In this document: one piece after another, positions 21,061 to 29,208 of the stretch | Layout: each line of letters opens with the position of its first letter | Numbering within the stretch: position 1 is the first letter of the stretch | Origin: Chitinimonas sp036961565 | Lineage (GTDB): Bacteria; Pseudomonadota; Gammaproteobacteria; Burkholderiales; Chitinimonadaceae | Length of the DNA: 64,000 nucleotides | Assembly (NCBI RefSeq): GCF_036961565.1 | Contig: NZ_JBAMDD010000005.1 | Location: forward strand, 281,186-345,185 | Reading direction: 5' to 3' | The notes under the pieces: model-generated | Database searches by the model: none | What the model was told of the DNA's origin: nothing | Seen by the model: the letters and a program-made list of their open reading frames with translations, nothing else | Translations under genes and position numbers: made by a program

Positions 21061-21681
21061 TCAGGTGATCAGCCCCCGACCGGCATCCACCTGCCTGGTA
21101 GGCGTGATGCCCAAGGCAGATAGGGTCTGCTCATCGATTTCTATCCAGAACGCCAGAACAGGTTTGCCATCGATCAACTGTGGTGCTGAGACACGATGGA
21201 CATTCACCCCCATGCGGCGAAGCAGACGCTCATTGCCCACGGCGGAGAAGGCGATCAAGCGCTCAGCGCCCTGCTCGGAGGCCACCCGCACGATGTCGGC
21301 CATCAGTGCGCAGGTATTGCGCCAGGCCTGTTCTCCGGTCAGCCGCATGCCTTCTGGCGTGCTGATGGCAAAGCGCGACAACTCCCAGATCTGCGCCGAG
21401 CGGGGCAGCGGAATATCACCCATCAAGCCCGGGAAGACCTCACCCAGCAGATAGGGGCCGCTGGTGGGCAGAAGCCGACCACAGCCACACACCCGGCCCT
21501 GGTCATCGTGTGCCACCACGTAGAGCGTGTCGGCGCGATCGAACGCATCACGCTCCAGCCCGTCTTCCGTCTGCAGGGGCCAACCCAGCTCACGTATGAA
21601 CACTCGATGGCGATACTGCGCCAGCGAAACCTCCATGCCTCCCCGCAGCTGCTCACGGGTGCCAGAAACCATCTGTAACAT
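21061..21681 (-). CDS. LuxI-family acyl-homoserine lactone synthase
   Basis: The protein has 206 aa from the ATG at 21681, preferred because GAGTGGG lies ~7 bases upstream; GTG 21693 and ATG 21672 are alternatives. All hallmark LuxI residues are present with an offset of about one from the family numbering: Arg24, Phe28, Trp34, Glu43, Asp45, Asp48, Arg69, Phe83, Glu100 and Arg103, within RHRVFIRELGW and IWELSRFA. The enzyme makes an AHL from S-adenosylmethionine and an acyl-ACP or acyl-CoA in the cytoplasm. A perfect lux box lies ~70 bp upstream. It is the first gene of the minus-strand run leading into the acylase and NRPS genes. The acyl chain length cannot be read from the sequence. Confidence 0.95.
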   Translation of the reverse strand: MLQMVSGTREQLRGGMEVSLAQYRHRVFIRELGWPLQTEDGLERDAFDRADTLYVVAHDDQGRVCGCGRLLPTSGPYLLGEVFPGLMGDIPLPRSAQIWELSRFAISTPEGMRLTGEQAWRNTCALMADIVRVASEQGAERLIAFSAVGNERLLRRMGVNVHRVSAPQLIDGKPVLAFWIEIDEQTLSALGITPTRQVDAGRGLIT

Positions 21682-21748
21682 CGCGCGACCCACTCTTTTT
21701 GTTTATTGGATGGAGCGCATTTAACGAGTTAGCTAGGAATTGCAGTAG

Positions 21749-21764
21749 CTGCCCGTTTGGGCAG
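21749..21764 (-). promoter_or_regulatory. lux box upstream of the AHL synthase
   Basis: The sequence CTGCCCGTTTGGGCAG is a perfect inverted repeat of CTGCCC/GGGCAG around 4 bases. It matches the general CT-N12-AG lux-box form and the CviR-type consensus CTGNCC-N4-GGNCAG at every defined position. Its centre is ~75 bp from the luxI start codon, suited to a -42.5 activator position with a short leader. It predicts positive autoregulation of luxI, and possibly of the downstream NRPS genes, by the adjacent LuxR. Confidence 0.8.
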
Positions 21765-22090
21765 GCAGCACCGCCGGGCTATGAACACAGCATAATGTCA
21801 ATTGAATAACTCATCACACGCCATTGTTTTTATTATAAAAACCCAACTGAATAACTCCCCAATTGCCGTCCAGGCCACCACAAGCAATACGCTCATCTCG
21901 CCAAGCACATGGACCGACGCCGCAACAAAACAGGGTTCATGCACATAGGGCAGGCGTTCAACATACAAATACCCTTGCAGGGTAATTAACCTTGCCAATA
22001 ACCCTTTAAGGGTATTTCTGCTTGCATCCAGTGCGTGCAGCTTACGACAAACCGACAAAATATTACTTGCATATCAACAACTTAAAAAAC
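21765..22090. other. AT-rich intergenic stretch with short GGGT palindromes
   Basis: This stretch between the luxI promoter and the rsaM-like gene is visibly richer in A/T than its surroundings. It holds two adjacent small palindromes, TACCC-ttgca-GGGTA (~21970-21984) and ACCC-tttaa-GGGT (~22001-22013). A minus-strand frame of 86 codons (21798-22058) has no recognisable content and is not called. No promoter could be assigned with confidence. Confidence 0.4.
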
Positions 22091-22128
22091 AAAAGCCCCT
22101 TTTCCAATAACATGGGAAAGGGGCTTTT
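22091..22128. terminator. Bidirectional intrinsic terminator after the rsaM-like gene
   Basis: AAAAGCCCCTTTTCC and GGGAAAGGGGCTTTT form a stem of at least 12 bp with a short loop. It is flanked by A and T runs, so it can work on either strand. It lies ~40 bp past the rsaM-like stop codon and separates that gene from the luxI promoter region. Confidence 0.85.
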
Positions 22129-22166
22129 ACAGGGAAGCAAGTAAGCCGCAGGTGCTACATCAGCAA

Positions 22167-22562
22167 TTACTGTTTAATAGTGCAGGCCGGTATGGCCTCC
22201 AATGCAAACAACACCTGCCAATCATATTCATTGATCCAGGACTCCAGTAACCGACCCGTTTGAATCGCACCTAAGTCATAGCCTGCTTCGCAACGCAGCA
22301 TGACATTGCTGCTAATACCGCCGGGTGCCAGCATGATTCCACCAGAAGGGTCGTACAAATACCACGCCCAACCTAAACTAATGCAAGGTTTACGTGCATC
22401 TGAAACATATTCACAGTACCCTGCATCAGTTGCCTGAACCCCTTGCTGCAGCAATTCTGAAAGCAAGTCCATATCCGACCAAGCCATGTTGAGATGAATG
22501 CGTACACAGCGGAGCTCTGTATATGTCAGCCGTATCAATCCGTCAGGTGCTAGCGTGTGCAT
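22167..22562 (-). CDS. RsaM-like quorum-sensing regulator (DUF4902 family)
   Basis: The protein has 131 aa from the ATG at 22562, chosen for AGGGAGAGG ~5 bases upstream; a longer frame to 22604 lacks this support. The pattern (DGLIRLTYTELRCVRIH, CISLGWAWYLYDPSGGIM, SNVMLRCEAGYDLG, a Trp-rich C terminus) resembles the small RsaM/DUF4902 proteins coded between luxI and luxR genes in Burkholderia and relatives, where they damp AHL production. Its position between luxI and luxR here supports the assignment. No DNA-binding motif is visible. The family call is from memory of the pattern. Confidence 0.7.
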   Translation of the reverse strand: MHTLAPDGLIRLTYTELRCVRIHLNMAWSDMDLLSELLQQGVQATDAGYCEYVSDARKPCISLGWAWYLYDPSGGIMLAPGGISSNVMLRCEAGYDLGAIQTGRLLESWINEYDWQVLFALEAIPACTIKQ

Positions 22563-22711
22563 ACACGCCTCTCCCTGCTTGCTCGGAACGGCGTCCCCCA
22601 CCATCCTGGGTCTATCCCTAAAGCGCTAGGTTTCATGCCCTTCTCATTTAATTTCATGTGCCTAAAAGTGACCCGTCGCCGCATCCTACCCACTTCGATC
22701 TCTCGCTGACA

Positions 22712-22727
22712 CTGTCCGTTCGGGCAT
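22712..22727. promoter_or_regulatory. Second, near-consensus lux box between rsaM-like gene and luxR
   Basis: CTGTCCGTTCGGGCAT matches CTGNCC-N4-GGNCAG at all defined positions but the last (T for G). It ends 25 bp before the luxR start, close enough to interfere with or repress luxR transcription, and ~150 bp upstream of the divergent rsaM-like gene. The role is inferred. Confidence 0.5.
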
Positions 22728-22752
22728 GCTGACAACCTCGGAATAAACCGCT

Positions 22753-23466
22753 ATGGCCAACTGGCGCGAAACGTACCTGGAGCTGTTTTCATCTGCCGAA
22801 ACCGATACCGTCCTGTTCGAGCGGCTCGCTCAGAGCGTCGTCGAACTAGGCTTCGAGCATTGCTCCTTTGGTTTGCGCATTCCCCTGCCTGTCAGCGCCC
22901 CTAGCTTCTCCCTGCTTTCCAATTACCCCGATAGATGGGTGCAGCATTACGTTGCCAATGACTACTTCGTTCAAGATCCGACCGTCAAACACGGTCTGAC
23001 GGAGTCCATGCCGCTGCAGTGGTCGGCCACGACCCAGCAGGACCACCATGAATTCTGGGAAGAAGCACAGCAGCACGGCCTGAGCCATGGGTGGTGCATG
23101 CCCTGCCATGGCAAGTACGGCCTTACCGGCATGTTGTCCTTGGTGCGCTCCGGGGAGGCACTGGAGGAATCCGAGCTCAACGCCAAGGAACTGCAGATGG
23201 CCTGGCTCTCCAAGCTGGTACATGGCGCCATGACCCAGTTGATCGCCCCCAAGCTGATGCCGGAATGCGATATCGAACTGACTGCGCGCGAACGGGAAAT
23301 CCTGCGTTGGACCGCCACCGGCAAGACTTATCTCGAAACGGGCATGATTCTGGGTATTGACGACCGGACAGTCAAATTCCACCTGGTCAACACCATGCGC
23401 AAACTCAACGCTGCCAACAAAACCGAGGCGGCGATCAAGGCCTCAATGTTGGGCATGTTGTTCTGA
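22753..23466 (+). CDS. LuxR-family AHL-responsive transcriptional regulator
   Basis: The protein has 237 aa. The N-terminal autoinducer-binding domain keeps the ligand-pocket residues Trp62, Tyr66, Asp75, Pro76 and Trp90, in WVQHYVANDYFVQDP and LQWS, and a Gly in the KYGLTG segment. The C-terminal HTH (~175-235) has LTAREREIL and DDRTVKFHLVNTMRKL, with the conserved Glu180, Leu184 and Gly190. The usual EIA after the GK turn is replaced by YLETGMILGI, a mild divergence. It is divergent from the rsaM-like gene and lies 1 kb from luxI, so it is the likely receptor for that signal and the binder of the lux boxes. Confidence 0.93.
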   Translation: MANWRETYLELFSSAETDTVLFERLAQSVVELGFEHCSFGLRIPLPVSAPSFSLLSNYPDRWVQHYVANDYFVQDPTVKHGLTESMPLQWSATTQQDHHEFWEEAQQHGLSHGWCMPCHGKYGLTGMLSLVRSGEALEESELNAKELQMAWLSKLVHGAMTQLIAPKLMPECDIELTAREREILRWTATGKTYLETGMILGIDDRTVKFHLVNTMRKLNAANKTEAAIKASMLGMLF

Positions 23467-23497
23467 CACCCCGGCAGCCGCGTTCAGCTGCGAATAC

Positions 23498-23983
23498 CTA
23501 AGGCAAACAGCTGGCCGACAATGACGCGCTATCACCCAGCCTCTTTTGCATGAACACACTGAGCGGATGCTCGGGGTAGTCACCGAACGCACCACATACC
23601 TGAAAGCCGTGCTTTTGGTAAAAGGCCAGTGCGGCGGTTTGATACGGCCCGGTCTCAAGTTGCAACAGGCGGCAACCACGCCGATATGATTCCGCTTCGA
23701 GTTTCGCCAGCACCTTGGCTGCCGCGCCTTGCGAGCGGTAGGCTGGGCGCACAAACATGCGCTTGAGCTCGCCCGCCTCAGGCTGCAGGACGACGGCACC
23801 ACAAGCAACAGCCATACCCTCCTCGTCCCTGGCAACGACGAACATGACGTTCTCTTGTTGCAGTGCCGAGAGGTCCAGCGCGTAACGTGCTTCGGCTGGA
23901 TACAAGGTATCCTGATACGCATCCAGCTCCGCAATAAGCGACACGACTTCGGGCTGGTTGGGCAGTTCTAGTTCTATACGCAT
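23498..23983 (-). CDS. GNAT-family N-acetyltransferase
   Basis: The protein has 161 aa. The acetyl-CoA-binding motif A is seen as MFVRPAYRSQGAAAKVLAKLE (~95-115, R-x-x-G-x-A), followed by the strand LLQLETGPYQTAALAFYQKHGF typical of motif B. It is a single-domain cytoplasmic enzyme of unknown acceptor. It converges on luxR, with its stop 32 bp from the luxR stop, and is probably unrelated to the NRPS cluster. Confidence 0.85.
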   Translation of the reverse strand: MRIELELPNQPEVVSLIAELDAYQDTLYPAEARYALDLSALQQENVMFVVARDEEGMAVACGAVVLQPEAGELKRMFVRPAYRSQGAAAKVLAKLEAESYRRGCRLLQLETGPYQTAALAFYQKHGFQVCGAFGDYPEHPLSVFMQKRLGDSASLSASCLP

Positions 23984-24161
23984 GGGGAATGAAGAGACCT
24001 TAAAGCGATTGAACGGACATCTGGGCCCGCTGAGGAATTGATATTACGGGCCGCCATTGCCGTACTTCAAACCCGTCGCTACCGATTGCCAAGCAGCCAC
24101 GGCCAACCTTCATGGTGATACTAAATTTGCGCCACGCAAGCTAGGCATGAACAAAATCCGC

Positions 24162-24182
24162 CCAGCGCCAACCTGGCGCTGG
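24162..24182 (-). terminator. Hairpin after the second GNAT gene
   Basis: CCAGCGCCA and TGGCGCTGG pair perfectly (9 bp) around ACC. On the minus strand the hairpin is followed within 5 bases by ATTTTG. It lies 40 bp after the stop at 24222, so it is a plausible terminator for that gene. Confidence 0.6.
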
Positions 24183-24221
24183 CACCTGTTCATTCCCGCA
24201 CCCAGGCGTGACTTGCCTTCC

Positions 24222-24956
24222 TCACAGGCTTTCTGCCGAATCGGGGGAAATCACCTCCCAGGTCCCGAACTGGCTCAACCCCGCTGCCTTGGCCAAGGCG
24301 GCGGATATGTGGTTGTCCACCTGGCAGCGGTATTGCGGCTGGTAACCCAGACCACAGGCATGGCGGCTGATCGCACGCACTACACGGCTGGCGTGGCCCT
24401 TGCCCCGGCTTGATGCCAGCGTGAGCACGCCCATATCGCCCAGCTTCTGGCCTTCCCAGGGGTACATGCTGGCGGCACAGACCAGGCGCTCGCCCTCGAA
24501 GGCGCCAAATACCAAGCAGTGATCCAGTTCGACATAGGCATCGTCCAGATCCTGCTCAGAGGCCGCCGCCTGGAACTCGGCAAACACCGCCTCATCGGCC
24601 GCAGTCAGCTGGCGTAGGGTGGGTACCGATGCCTCTTCCAGCAGCACACGCTTTGCGGCTTCGGAGAAATAGAAAACATAGTCGGCACCGTGCAGGGCAA
24701 GCTGCCCATCGTGCAGCTTTTGCCGCAGTACCTGTTCGGTCAGCCCCTGGCCGCTGCCCAGGCACAGCTTGTCCGCCAGTGCGGGCGTCATGACGGCGTG
24801 CGTGTGGCCATCCGCAGTCGCCAGCAACATTAGCCGCCTGTCCTCACTGAGTGCCGGGTTGACGGCAAGCGTCAATTTGTCTGCACGGCACCGTATTTCG
24901 CCGGCAAGGAAAGCGGCCTGCCAAAAATTTTCAATCTCATTAGAAAACAAAGACAT
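24222..24956 (-). CDS. GNAT-family N-acetyltransferase with N-terminal extension
   Basis: The protein has 244 aa from the ATG at 24956; a TTG one codon earlier is possible. The C-terminal ~110 residues form the GNAT fold: GVLTLASSRGKGHASRVVRA is motif A and YRCQVDNHISAALAKAAGL is the following helix, as in GNATs that resemble FR47. The N-terminal half (LLATADGHTHAVMTPALADKL) resembles the accessory domain of this subgroup. The substrate is unknown. It stands alone on the minus strand between the first GNAT and slyD. Confidence 0.8.
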   Translation of the reverse strand: MSLFSNEIENFWQAAFLAGEIRCRADKLTLAVNPALSEDRRLMLLATADGHTHAVMTPALADKLCLGSGQGLTEQVLRQKLHDGQLALHGADYVFYFSEAAKRVLLEEASVPTLRQLTAADEAVFAEFQAAASEQDLDDAYVELDHCLVFGAFEGERLVCAASMYPWEGQKLGDMGVLTLASSRGKGHASRVVRAISRHACGLGYQPQYRCQVDNHISAALAKAAGLSQFGTWEVISPDSAESL

Positions 24957-25049
24957 CAATCACATCGCTTTACCGTCATGGCATGCCGCACGGCCTGCCT
25001 CGCAGGCCTACAGCACACAAATTTTTGCATGCTACCGAGCCCAAGGCAT

Positions 25050-25127
25050 GGCCATAGCAGCAGCCCAGAGCCCTCCCAGCAAACCCACGAAGGATGGCCA
25101 GGCAGGCGCCAGACATCTGCTATGGCC
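25050..25127. repeat. Spaced inverted repeat downstream of slyD
   Basis: GGCCATAGCAG (25050-25060) and CTGCTATGGCC (25117-25127) are perfect complements, with 56 bases between them. They lie just past the slyD stop (25156). They could form a long-loop hairpin in the slyD mRNA 3' end. There is no T-run. Confidence 0.45.
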
Positions 25128-25155
25128 TAGCCAGCTAGGGCTCGGCTACCCAAGC

Positions 25156-25632
25156 CTAGTGGTGATGACCATGCTCACCATGGACATGCTGGTGTTCGAT
25201 TTCCTCTGCCGTCGCAGCACGTACATCGATCACCTTGAGGATGAAGCGCATGGCCTTGCCGCACAGCGGGTGGTTGCCATCGAGCAGCACGGTTGGCCCC
25301 TTGATCTTGGTAACAAAGTAATAGCGCGGCTCGCCATCCGGCCCCCGGCGCTGTATCTGGCCACCCACCTTGACCCCTGGAGGGAACTCGGCCTTGGGCA
25401 TGGTCGTCACCAGCGCTTCATCGCGCTCGCCAAAGGCATCTTCGGTAGCCAGTTCAACCGTGGTCTGGTAACCCGGCTCCTGCCCTTCCAGCGCAGCCTC
25501 GATCTTGGGGAAGAGGTTGTCGTAGCCACCGTGCAGGTAGGCCGTCGGCTGTTTGCCCTCGTCGAACACAAAGCCTTGGGTGTCTGTCACCTTCATCAGC
25601 AGGGTGACGGCAGTATTCTTTTCAATCTTCAT
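25156..25632 (-). CDS. slyD: SlyD-type FKBP peptidyl-prolyl cis-trans isomerase
   Basis: The protein has 158 aa. The FKBP core with inserted IF (chaperone) domain is recognisable: a VTDTQGFVFDEG start, the YLHGGYDNLFPKIEAALEG loop, EDAFGERDEALV, and the return strand NHPLCGKAMRF. The C terminus is His-rich (HQHVHGEHGHHH), as expected for the metal-binding tail of SlyD. It acts in the cytoplasm in protein folding and nickel handling. The tail is shorter than in E. coli SlyD. Confidence 0.93.
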   Translation of the reverse strand: MKIEKNTAVTLLMKVTDTQGFVFDEGKQPTAYLHGGYDNLFPKIEAALEGQEPGYQTTVELATEDAFGERDEALVTTMPKAEFPPGVKVGGQIQRRGPDGEPRYYFVTKIKGPTVLLDGNHPLCGKAMRFILKVIDVRAATAEEIEHQHVHGEHGHHH

Positions 25633-25961
25633 GGGGAGAACTTCTTGCGTAGGTAAAAGGTTTGCTGTTTGCTAGGGCAGCAGCAACTGGCTGATGCGGC
25701 ACCGCCTGGCGAGGCATGGCCTGCATCCGATGCCATATTGTTCCTTAGTCTGCGCACTGACGGGAAGCAGAAATTGGTCATAGGCGTAGGAACGCTGTCT
25801 AACTAGGCGCCGTTGTATCGGCAGGCGACATGCTGCGCAAAGGCAAGCTGACACAGGGCCATGCCCGGGCTATTCGTCGTGCGGATGATCTGCGAGGAAG
25901 CGGGCAATATGCGGCTGTAGAAACCGCTGCTGCGGGCCTTTTGACCTTGACCAGCATGCTG
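25633..25961. other. Intergenic stretch without a supported gene
   Basis: The 329 bases between slyD and the small minus-strand gene show only short frames on both strands with no family features and no ribosome-binding site that fits. No hairpin terminator or promoter could be assigned. Confidence 0.4.
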
Positions 25962-26210
25962 TCAAGCATCGGGCAATTCGGCAGTCTGGCGCATGGACTC
26001 CAATACTGCCAATGCAGCCAGCAGTTGGGCGCCATTCTCAGGGCGGTGAAGGCTCACGCCAGACTGTTGCGCAACCCGCTCGATTATAGCCTCACGCGCC
26101 AGCCCCAGCTTATTGGCCACATGCAGCGCACAGGACCGTGCATGGGATGCCCGGTGCGAGAATGGCAACGTCTCATCCAGCAGTTTACGTCGATGCGAGC
26201 TGAACGACAT
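25962..26210 (-). CDS. Small hypothetical protein
   Basis: The protein has 82 aa. The ATG at 26210 is preceded at good distance (7 bases) by AGGGGAG, which is the main support. The protein is predicted helical (CALHVANKLGLAREAIIERV, LLAALAVLESMR), with an initial Arg/Lys stretch and no signal peptide. I do not recognise a family. A 145-codon plus-strand frame over the same bases has no ribosome-binding site and is the less likely choice. Confidence 0.45.
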   Translation of the reverse strand: MSFSSHRRKLLDETLPFSHRASHARSCALHVANKLGLAREAIIERVAQQSGVSLHRPENGAQLLAALAVLESMRQTAELPDA

Positions 26211-26424
26211 TCAATGACTCCCCTACGTGTCTCATTCCCATGGCTTGGCGCTGTGTGTATGAAGTAGCGTACTACATGCCTTGAGAGCGCTCCCAGCATG
26301 CCAGCTTTGATGCGCCGCACCATTTTCGGATGAACGGTATCGTGCTATCGCATGCCAAGCCCTCCCCTTGTCTCTATAACAAGAATGCTACCGGCGAATG
26401 CCTGCGTGGCACGCATCGGTACGT

Positions 26425-26440
26425 CACCACCTTTGTGGTG
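26425..26440 (+). other. Leader hairpin before the chemoreceptor gene
   Basis: CACCAC-CTTT-GTGGTG forms a 6-bp hairpin that ends ~8 bases before the GGAGGAG ribosome-binding site of the gene at 26463. It may affect translation. It does not fit a riboswitch family that I can recognise. Confidence 0.3.
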
Positions 26441-26462
26441 CGCCTATGGAGGAGTCCAAGAC

Positions 26463-28445
26463 ATGACGCTGGCGAACATTCCTATCCGCGGCAAGCTCCT
26501 GCTGCTGCTGGCCCTGCCCTTGTTGTGCCTGTTGCTGGCGGCAGCCAGTTGGGCGTGGTCTGGCTATCAGCTGGCCCAGCAGCTGGAAGCCACCGCACGC
26601 CTCACCGTACTGGCCGACCGCGCTGGCACGCTGATTCATACCCTGCAGGTTGAACGCGGCACCAGTGCTGGTTTCCTGTCCAAGGCTGATGGCAATGCTG
26701 GCGTGCTCGTCGAGCCACGCACCAAATCGGATCAGGCCGTGGCAGATTGGCGCGCCGCCCTGGCCGCCAATCCGGCCGAGGGCCAGTTGGGCCAGATGCT
26801 CACGCGCAGCATAGCGGGCCTGGCTGCATTGTCGAACGTGCGCAGCGAGGTGGACCGCCGAGGCCTGGCGCCGGCTGCCGCTATCAGCGCCTACAGCGAA
26901 CGCATCGAAACGCTGCTGGGTGTGGTCGATCAACTGGCCTTGGTGAATGATGAGCCCGAGCTGTTGCGGCAAACCCAGGCGCTGATCGGCCTGCTTTGCT
27001 ACAAGGAGGAATCCGGCCGCGAGCGGGCCTTGCTCAATGGCGCCTTCAGTGCCGGCAAGATAGACCTAGCGCAAGGACTCAAGGTCAGCAGCAATGTGGC
27101 GCGCCAGCAGGTCTGCGCCCGCCAGTTCGATCAATATGCGGGCGCCGCGTTACGCCAGCAGCACGCCGAGCTGCAGCAATCGTCCGACTTTACCGGCACA
27201 GCCGCACTGCGGCAGCAGGCGCTGGCGGCCATAGGCGCCGAGCAGTTGCAAGGCGATGCCCAGCAATGGTTTGCCACCTCGACCGCCCGCATCAATGCCT
27301 TGCACAAGTTGCAGGGCAGTCTGCTGAGTGAGCTGTCCGGCACGGCGACCAGCCGCCGCGATGCGGCGTACCAGCAGCTCTATGGGTCGCTGGGCCTGCT
27401 GGCCGGGGTATTGCTGGTAGTCGGTGCCATTGTGCTGGTAGTGGCGCGCAGCATCATTCACCCTATCCAGCGGCTGGAGGGAGTGATGGACGGCGTGCGC
27501 GAGCATCTGGACCTGACCGAACGGGTACGTCTGCCGGGCACGGACGAGTTGGCCCGTATAGGCCGGGCGTTTGATCTGCTGCTGGACAAACTGGCCGAGA
27601 CCTTGGGCGATATCGGCCAGCGTGCGGTAGCCGTGACCGGCGCATCGCAGCAAATGGCCAGCACGGCGGGCGAGGTGGCCGGTGCCTCGCACCTGCAATC
27701 CGAGGCGGTATCGGCGATTGCGGCGGCGGTAGAGGAAATGTCGGTCAGTATTTCGGCGGTAGCCGCCATCACCACCGACTCGAAAACCCACGCCATGCGC
27801 ACGCAGAGCCTGGCAGGACAAGGCGCCGAGATTGCCGGCAAGACCGTGGGCGAGATGGAGCAGATGCGCGAGCAGGTGGATGAATCCAGCGCCGCACTGG
27901 CCCGGCTGCGCGAGCACTCAGGCGCCATTGGTGAAATAGTCGGGCTGATACGCGATATCTCTGACCAGACTAATCTGCTGGCACTGAATGCCGCCATAGA
28001 AGCCGCCCGTGCCGGCGAGCAGGGACGCGGCTTTGCCGTGGTGGCCGACGAAGTACGCAAGCTGGCCGAGCGGGCGAGCAAGGCCACCAGCGAGATATCC
28101 CTGCTGATCAATCATATCCAGACCGATACGGTGCAGTCGGCCGATGCCATGCAGCAATCCTGTGGACGCATGGATGGCGGCGTGCAACTGGTACGCAGTG
28201 CCGCCGAGGCCTTGCAGCGCATCAACGACGAGGCCGTCATCACCGGCCAGGACAGCAACCAGATCGCCGCTGCCATGCAAGAGCAGCAGGTAGCCAGCGG
28301 ACAAGTCGCCAACCGGGTGGAACAGATTGCGCAGTTGGCCGAAGAAAACAGCCGCTCCATCGACCGGGCGGCCGACCTGGCGGGGCAGTTGGACCAATTG
28401 GCCGGCGAGTTGCAGAGTTTGTTGCGGCGATTCAGGCTGGCTTGA
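26463..28445 (+). CDS. Methyl-accepting chemotaxis protein with NIT sensor domain
   Basis: The protein has 660 aa from the ATG at 26463, preceded by GGAGGAG; the frame stays open upstream without such support. TM1 is at ~11-33. A periplasmic NIT (nitrate/nitrite sensing) domain is marked by QVERGTSAGFLSK and KEESGRERALLNGAF. TM2 is LLAGVLLVVGAIVLVVA (~315-335), followed by HAMP. The cytoplasmic signalling hairpin carries the tip sequence around IVGLIRDISDQTNLLALNAA and AGEQGRGFAVVADEVR. No C-terminal CheB/CheR-binding pentapeptide is visible. It senses small anions or related ligands and signals to CheA. It is monocistronic. Confidence 0.93.
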   Translation: MTLANIPIRGKLLLLLALPLLCLLLAAASWAWSGYQLAQQLEATARLTVLADRAGTLIHTLQVERGTSAGFLSKADGNAGVLVEPRTKSDQAVADWRAALAANPAEGQLGQMLTRSIAGLAALSNVRSEVDRRGLAPAAAISAYSERIETLLGVVDQLALVNDEPELLRQTQALIGLLCYKEESGRERALLNGAFSAGKIDLAQGLKVSSNVARQQVCARQFDQYAGAALRQQHAELQQSSDFTGTAALRQQALAAIGAEQLQGDAQQWFATSTARINALHKLQGSLLSELSGTATSRRDAAYQQLYGSLGLLAGVLLVVGAIVLVVARSIIHPIQRLEGVMDGVREHLDLTERVRLPGTDELARIGRAFDLLLDKLAETLGDIGQRAVAVTGASQQMASTAGEVAGASHLQSEAVSAIAAAVEEMSVSISAVAAITTDSKTHAMRTQSLAGQGAEIAGKTVGEMEQMREQVDESSAALARLREHSGAIGEIVGLIRDISDQTNLLALNAAIEAARAGEQGRGFAVVADEVRKLAERASKATSEISLLINHIQTDTVQSADAMQQSCGRMDGGVQLVRSAAEALQRINDEAVITGQDSNQIAAAMQEQQVASGQVANRVEQIAQLAEENSRSIDRAADLAGQLDQLAGELQSLLRRFRLA

Positions 28446-28611
28446 TGCGCTTGCGCTCGGACTCCTGCATTTAACGTCACCGCGGCTAAGCGAGCGAAGA
28501 CTGACGTGATTGCCCTGCAGACTTGCTTCGATTGATCACGTGCGGGCAAGGGGCAACAACACCGCTGTGCCACCCCTTGGCCGCAGCACTGATGGCCGCA
28601 GTAGGCTTCGC

Positions 28612-29208
28612 TTAGACCGGCACCCGCAGCAGGTTAGGTGGCAGGTTGCCCCGGAATATCGGCCGATTGGCGTTGTCGGTGATCAGCAGGTACTCATAGG
28701 TCGCGGCGGCATGGTGGCGCGAGTAGTAGAAGGCGCGGCGGCCCCCCAGGGTGCGTATGGTCAGGCGCCCATCACGGCTGGCCGAAAGATCATACTCGCG
28801 CGCCGTGCCGCCGCCAGCCGCGCCAGGATTGGTGGTGTGGGGGCCACGGTCATGCCCGGGAAAGGGGTTGTTGTTGTCTATCAGGTTGCGCACAGCCGCC
28901 TGATAGACCAGGGGAATCTGGGCAAACCGGATGTAGTTCCCCGGTGTACGGCCTCGCCAGGCATGCTTCTGGGCATCCAGCTCGGCATGGGCGGCGGCAA
29001 TGCGCTCCACCACTTGCGACAGGAAGTCGCCAGTCGACACAAAAGCCATGTTGTCGCGGAATATGGCGGCGACTGCTTGATCCAGGCAAAAGCGGTTGAA
29101 ATAGAAGTGGGGGCGTCCCGCCTGCTGAGCCGCAGAAAACCGCTCCAGCGTGGCCATCGCCTGTGCCTGGGGCAGTTGTATGCTGGCACCGGTAATCAGT
29201 ATCGTCAT
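28612..29208 (-). CDS. Hypothetical protein
   Basis: The protein has 198 aa from the ATG at 29208, with AAGGAG five bases upstream; an adjacent ATG at 29211 is too close to it. I recognise no family. The N-terminal half is mostly helical and Ala/Gln-rich. The C-terminal third has Gly/Arg-rich loops (HDRGPHTTNPGAAGGG) and a strand-rich end (YEYLLITDNANRPIF). There is no signal peptide and no transmembrane segment. It is transcribed away from the chemoreceptor with no obvious partner. Confidence 0.7.
   Translation of the reverse strand: MTILITGASIQLPQAQAMATLERFSAAQQAGRPHFYFNRFCLDQAVAAIFRDNMAFVSTGDFLSQVVERIAAAHAELDAQKHAWRGRTPGNYIRFAQIPLVYQAAVRNLIDNNNPFPGHDRGPHTTNPGAAGGGTAREYDLSASRDGRLTIRTLGGRRAFYYSRHHAAATYEYLLITDNANRPIFRGNLPPNLLRVPV

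Noticed and set aside
21798..22058. 86-codon minus-strand frame between luxI and the rsaM-like gene
   Set aside because: AT-rich intergenic composition, no convincing start and no family; treated as intergenic.
25830..26267. 145-codon plus-strand frame overlapping the small minus-strand gene
   Set aside because: No ribosome-binding site and no recognisable features, whereas the minus-strand frame at 25962-26210 has a well placed AGGGGAG.
26350..26462. Possible cyclic-di-GMP riboswitch before the chemoreceptor
   Set aside because: The conserved GEMM core and tetraloop-receptor elements are not present; only a simple 6-bp hairpin is seen.
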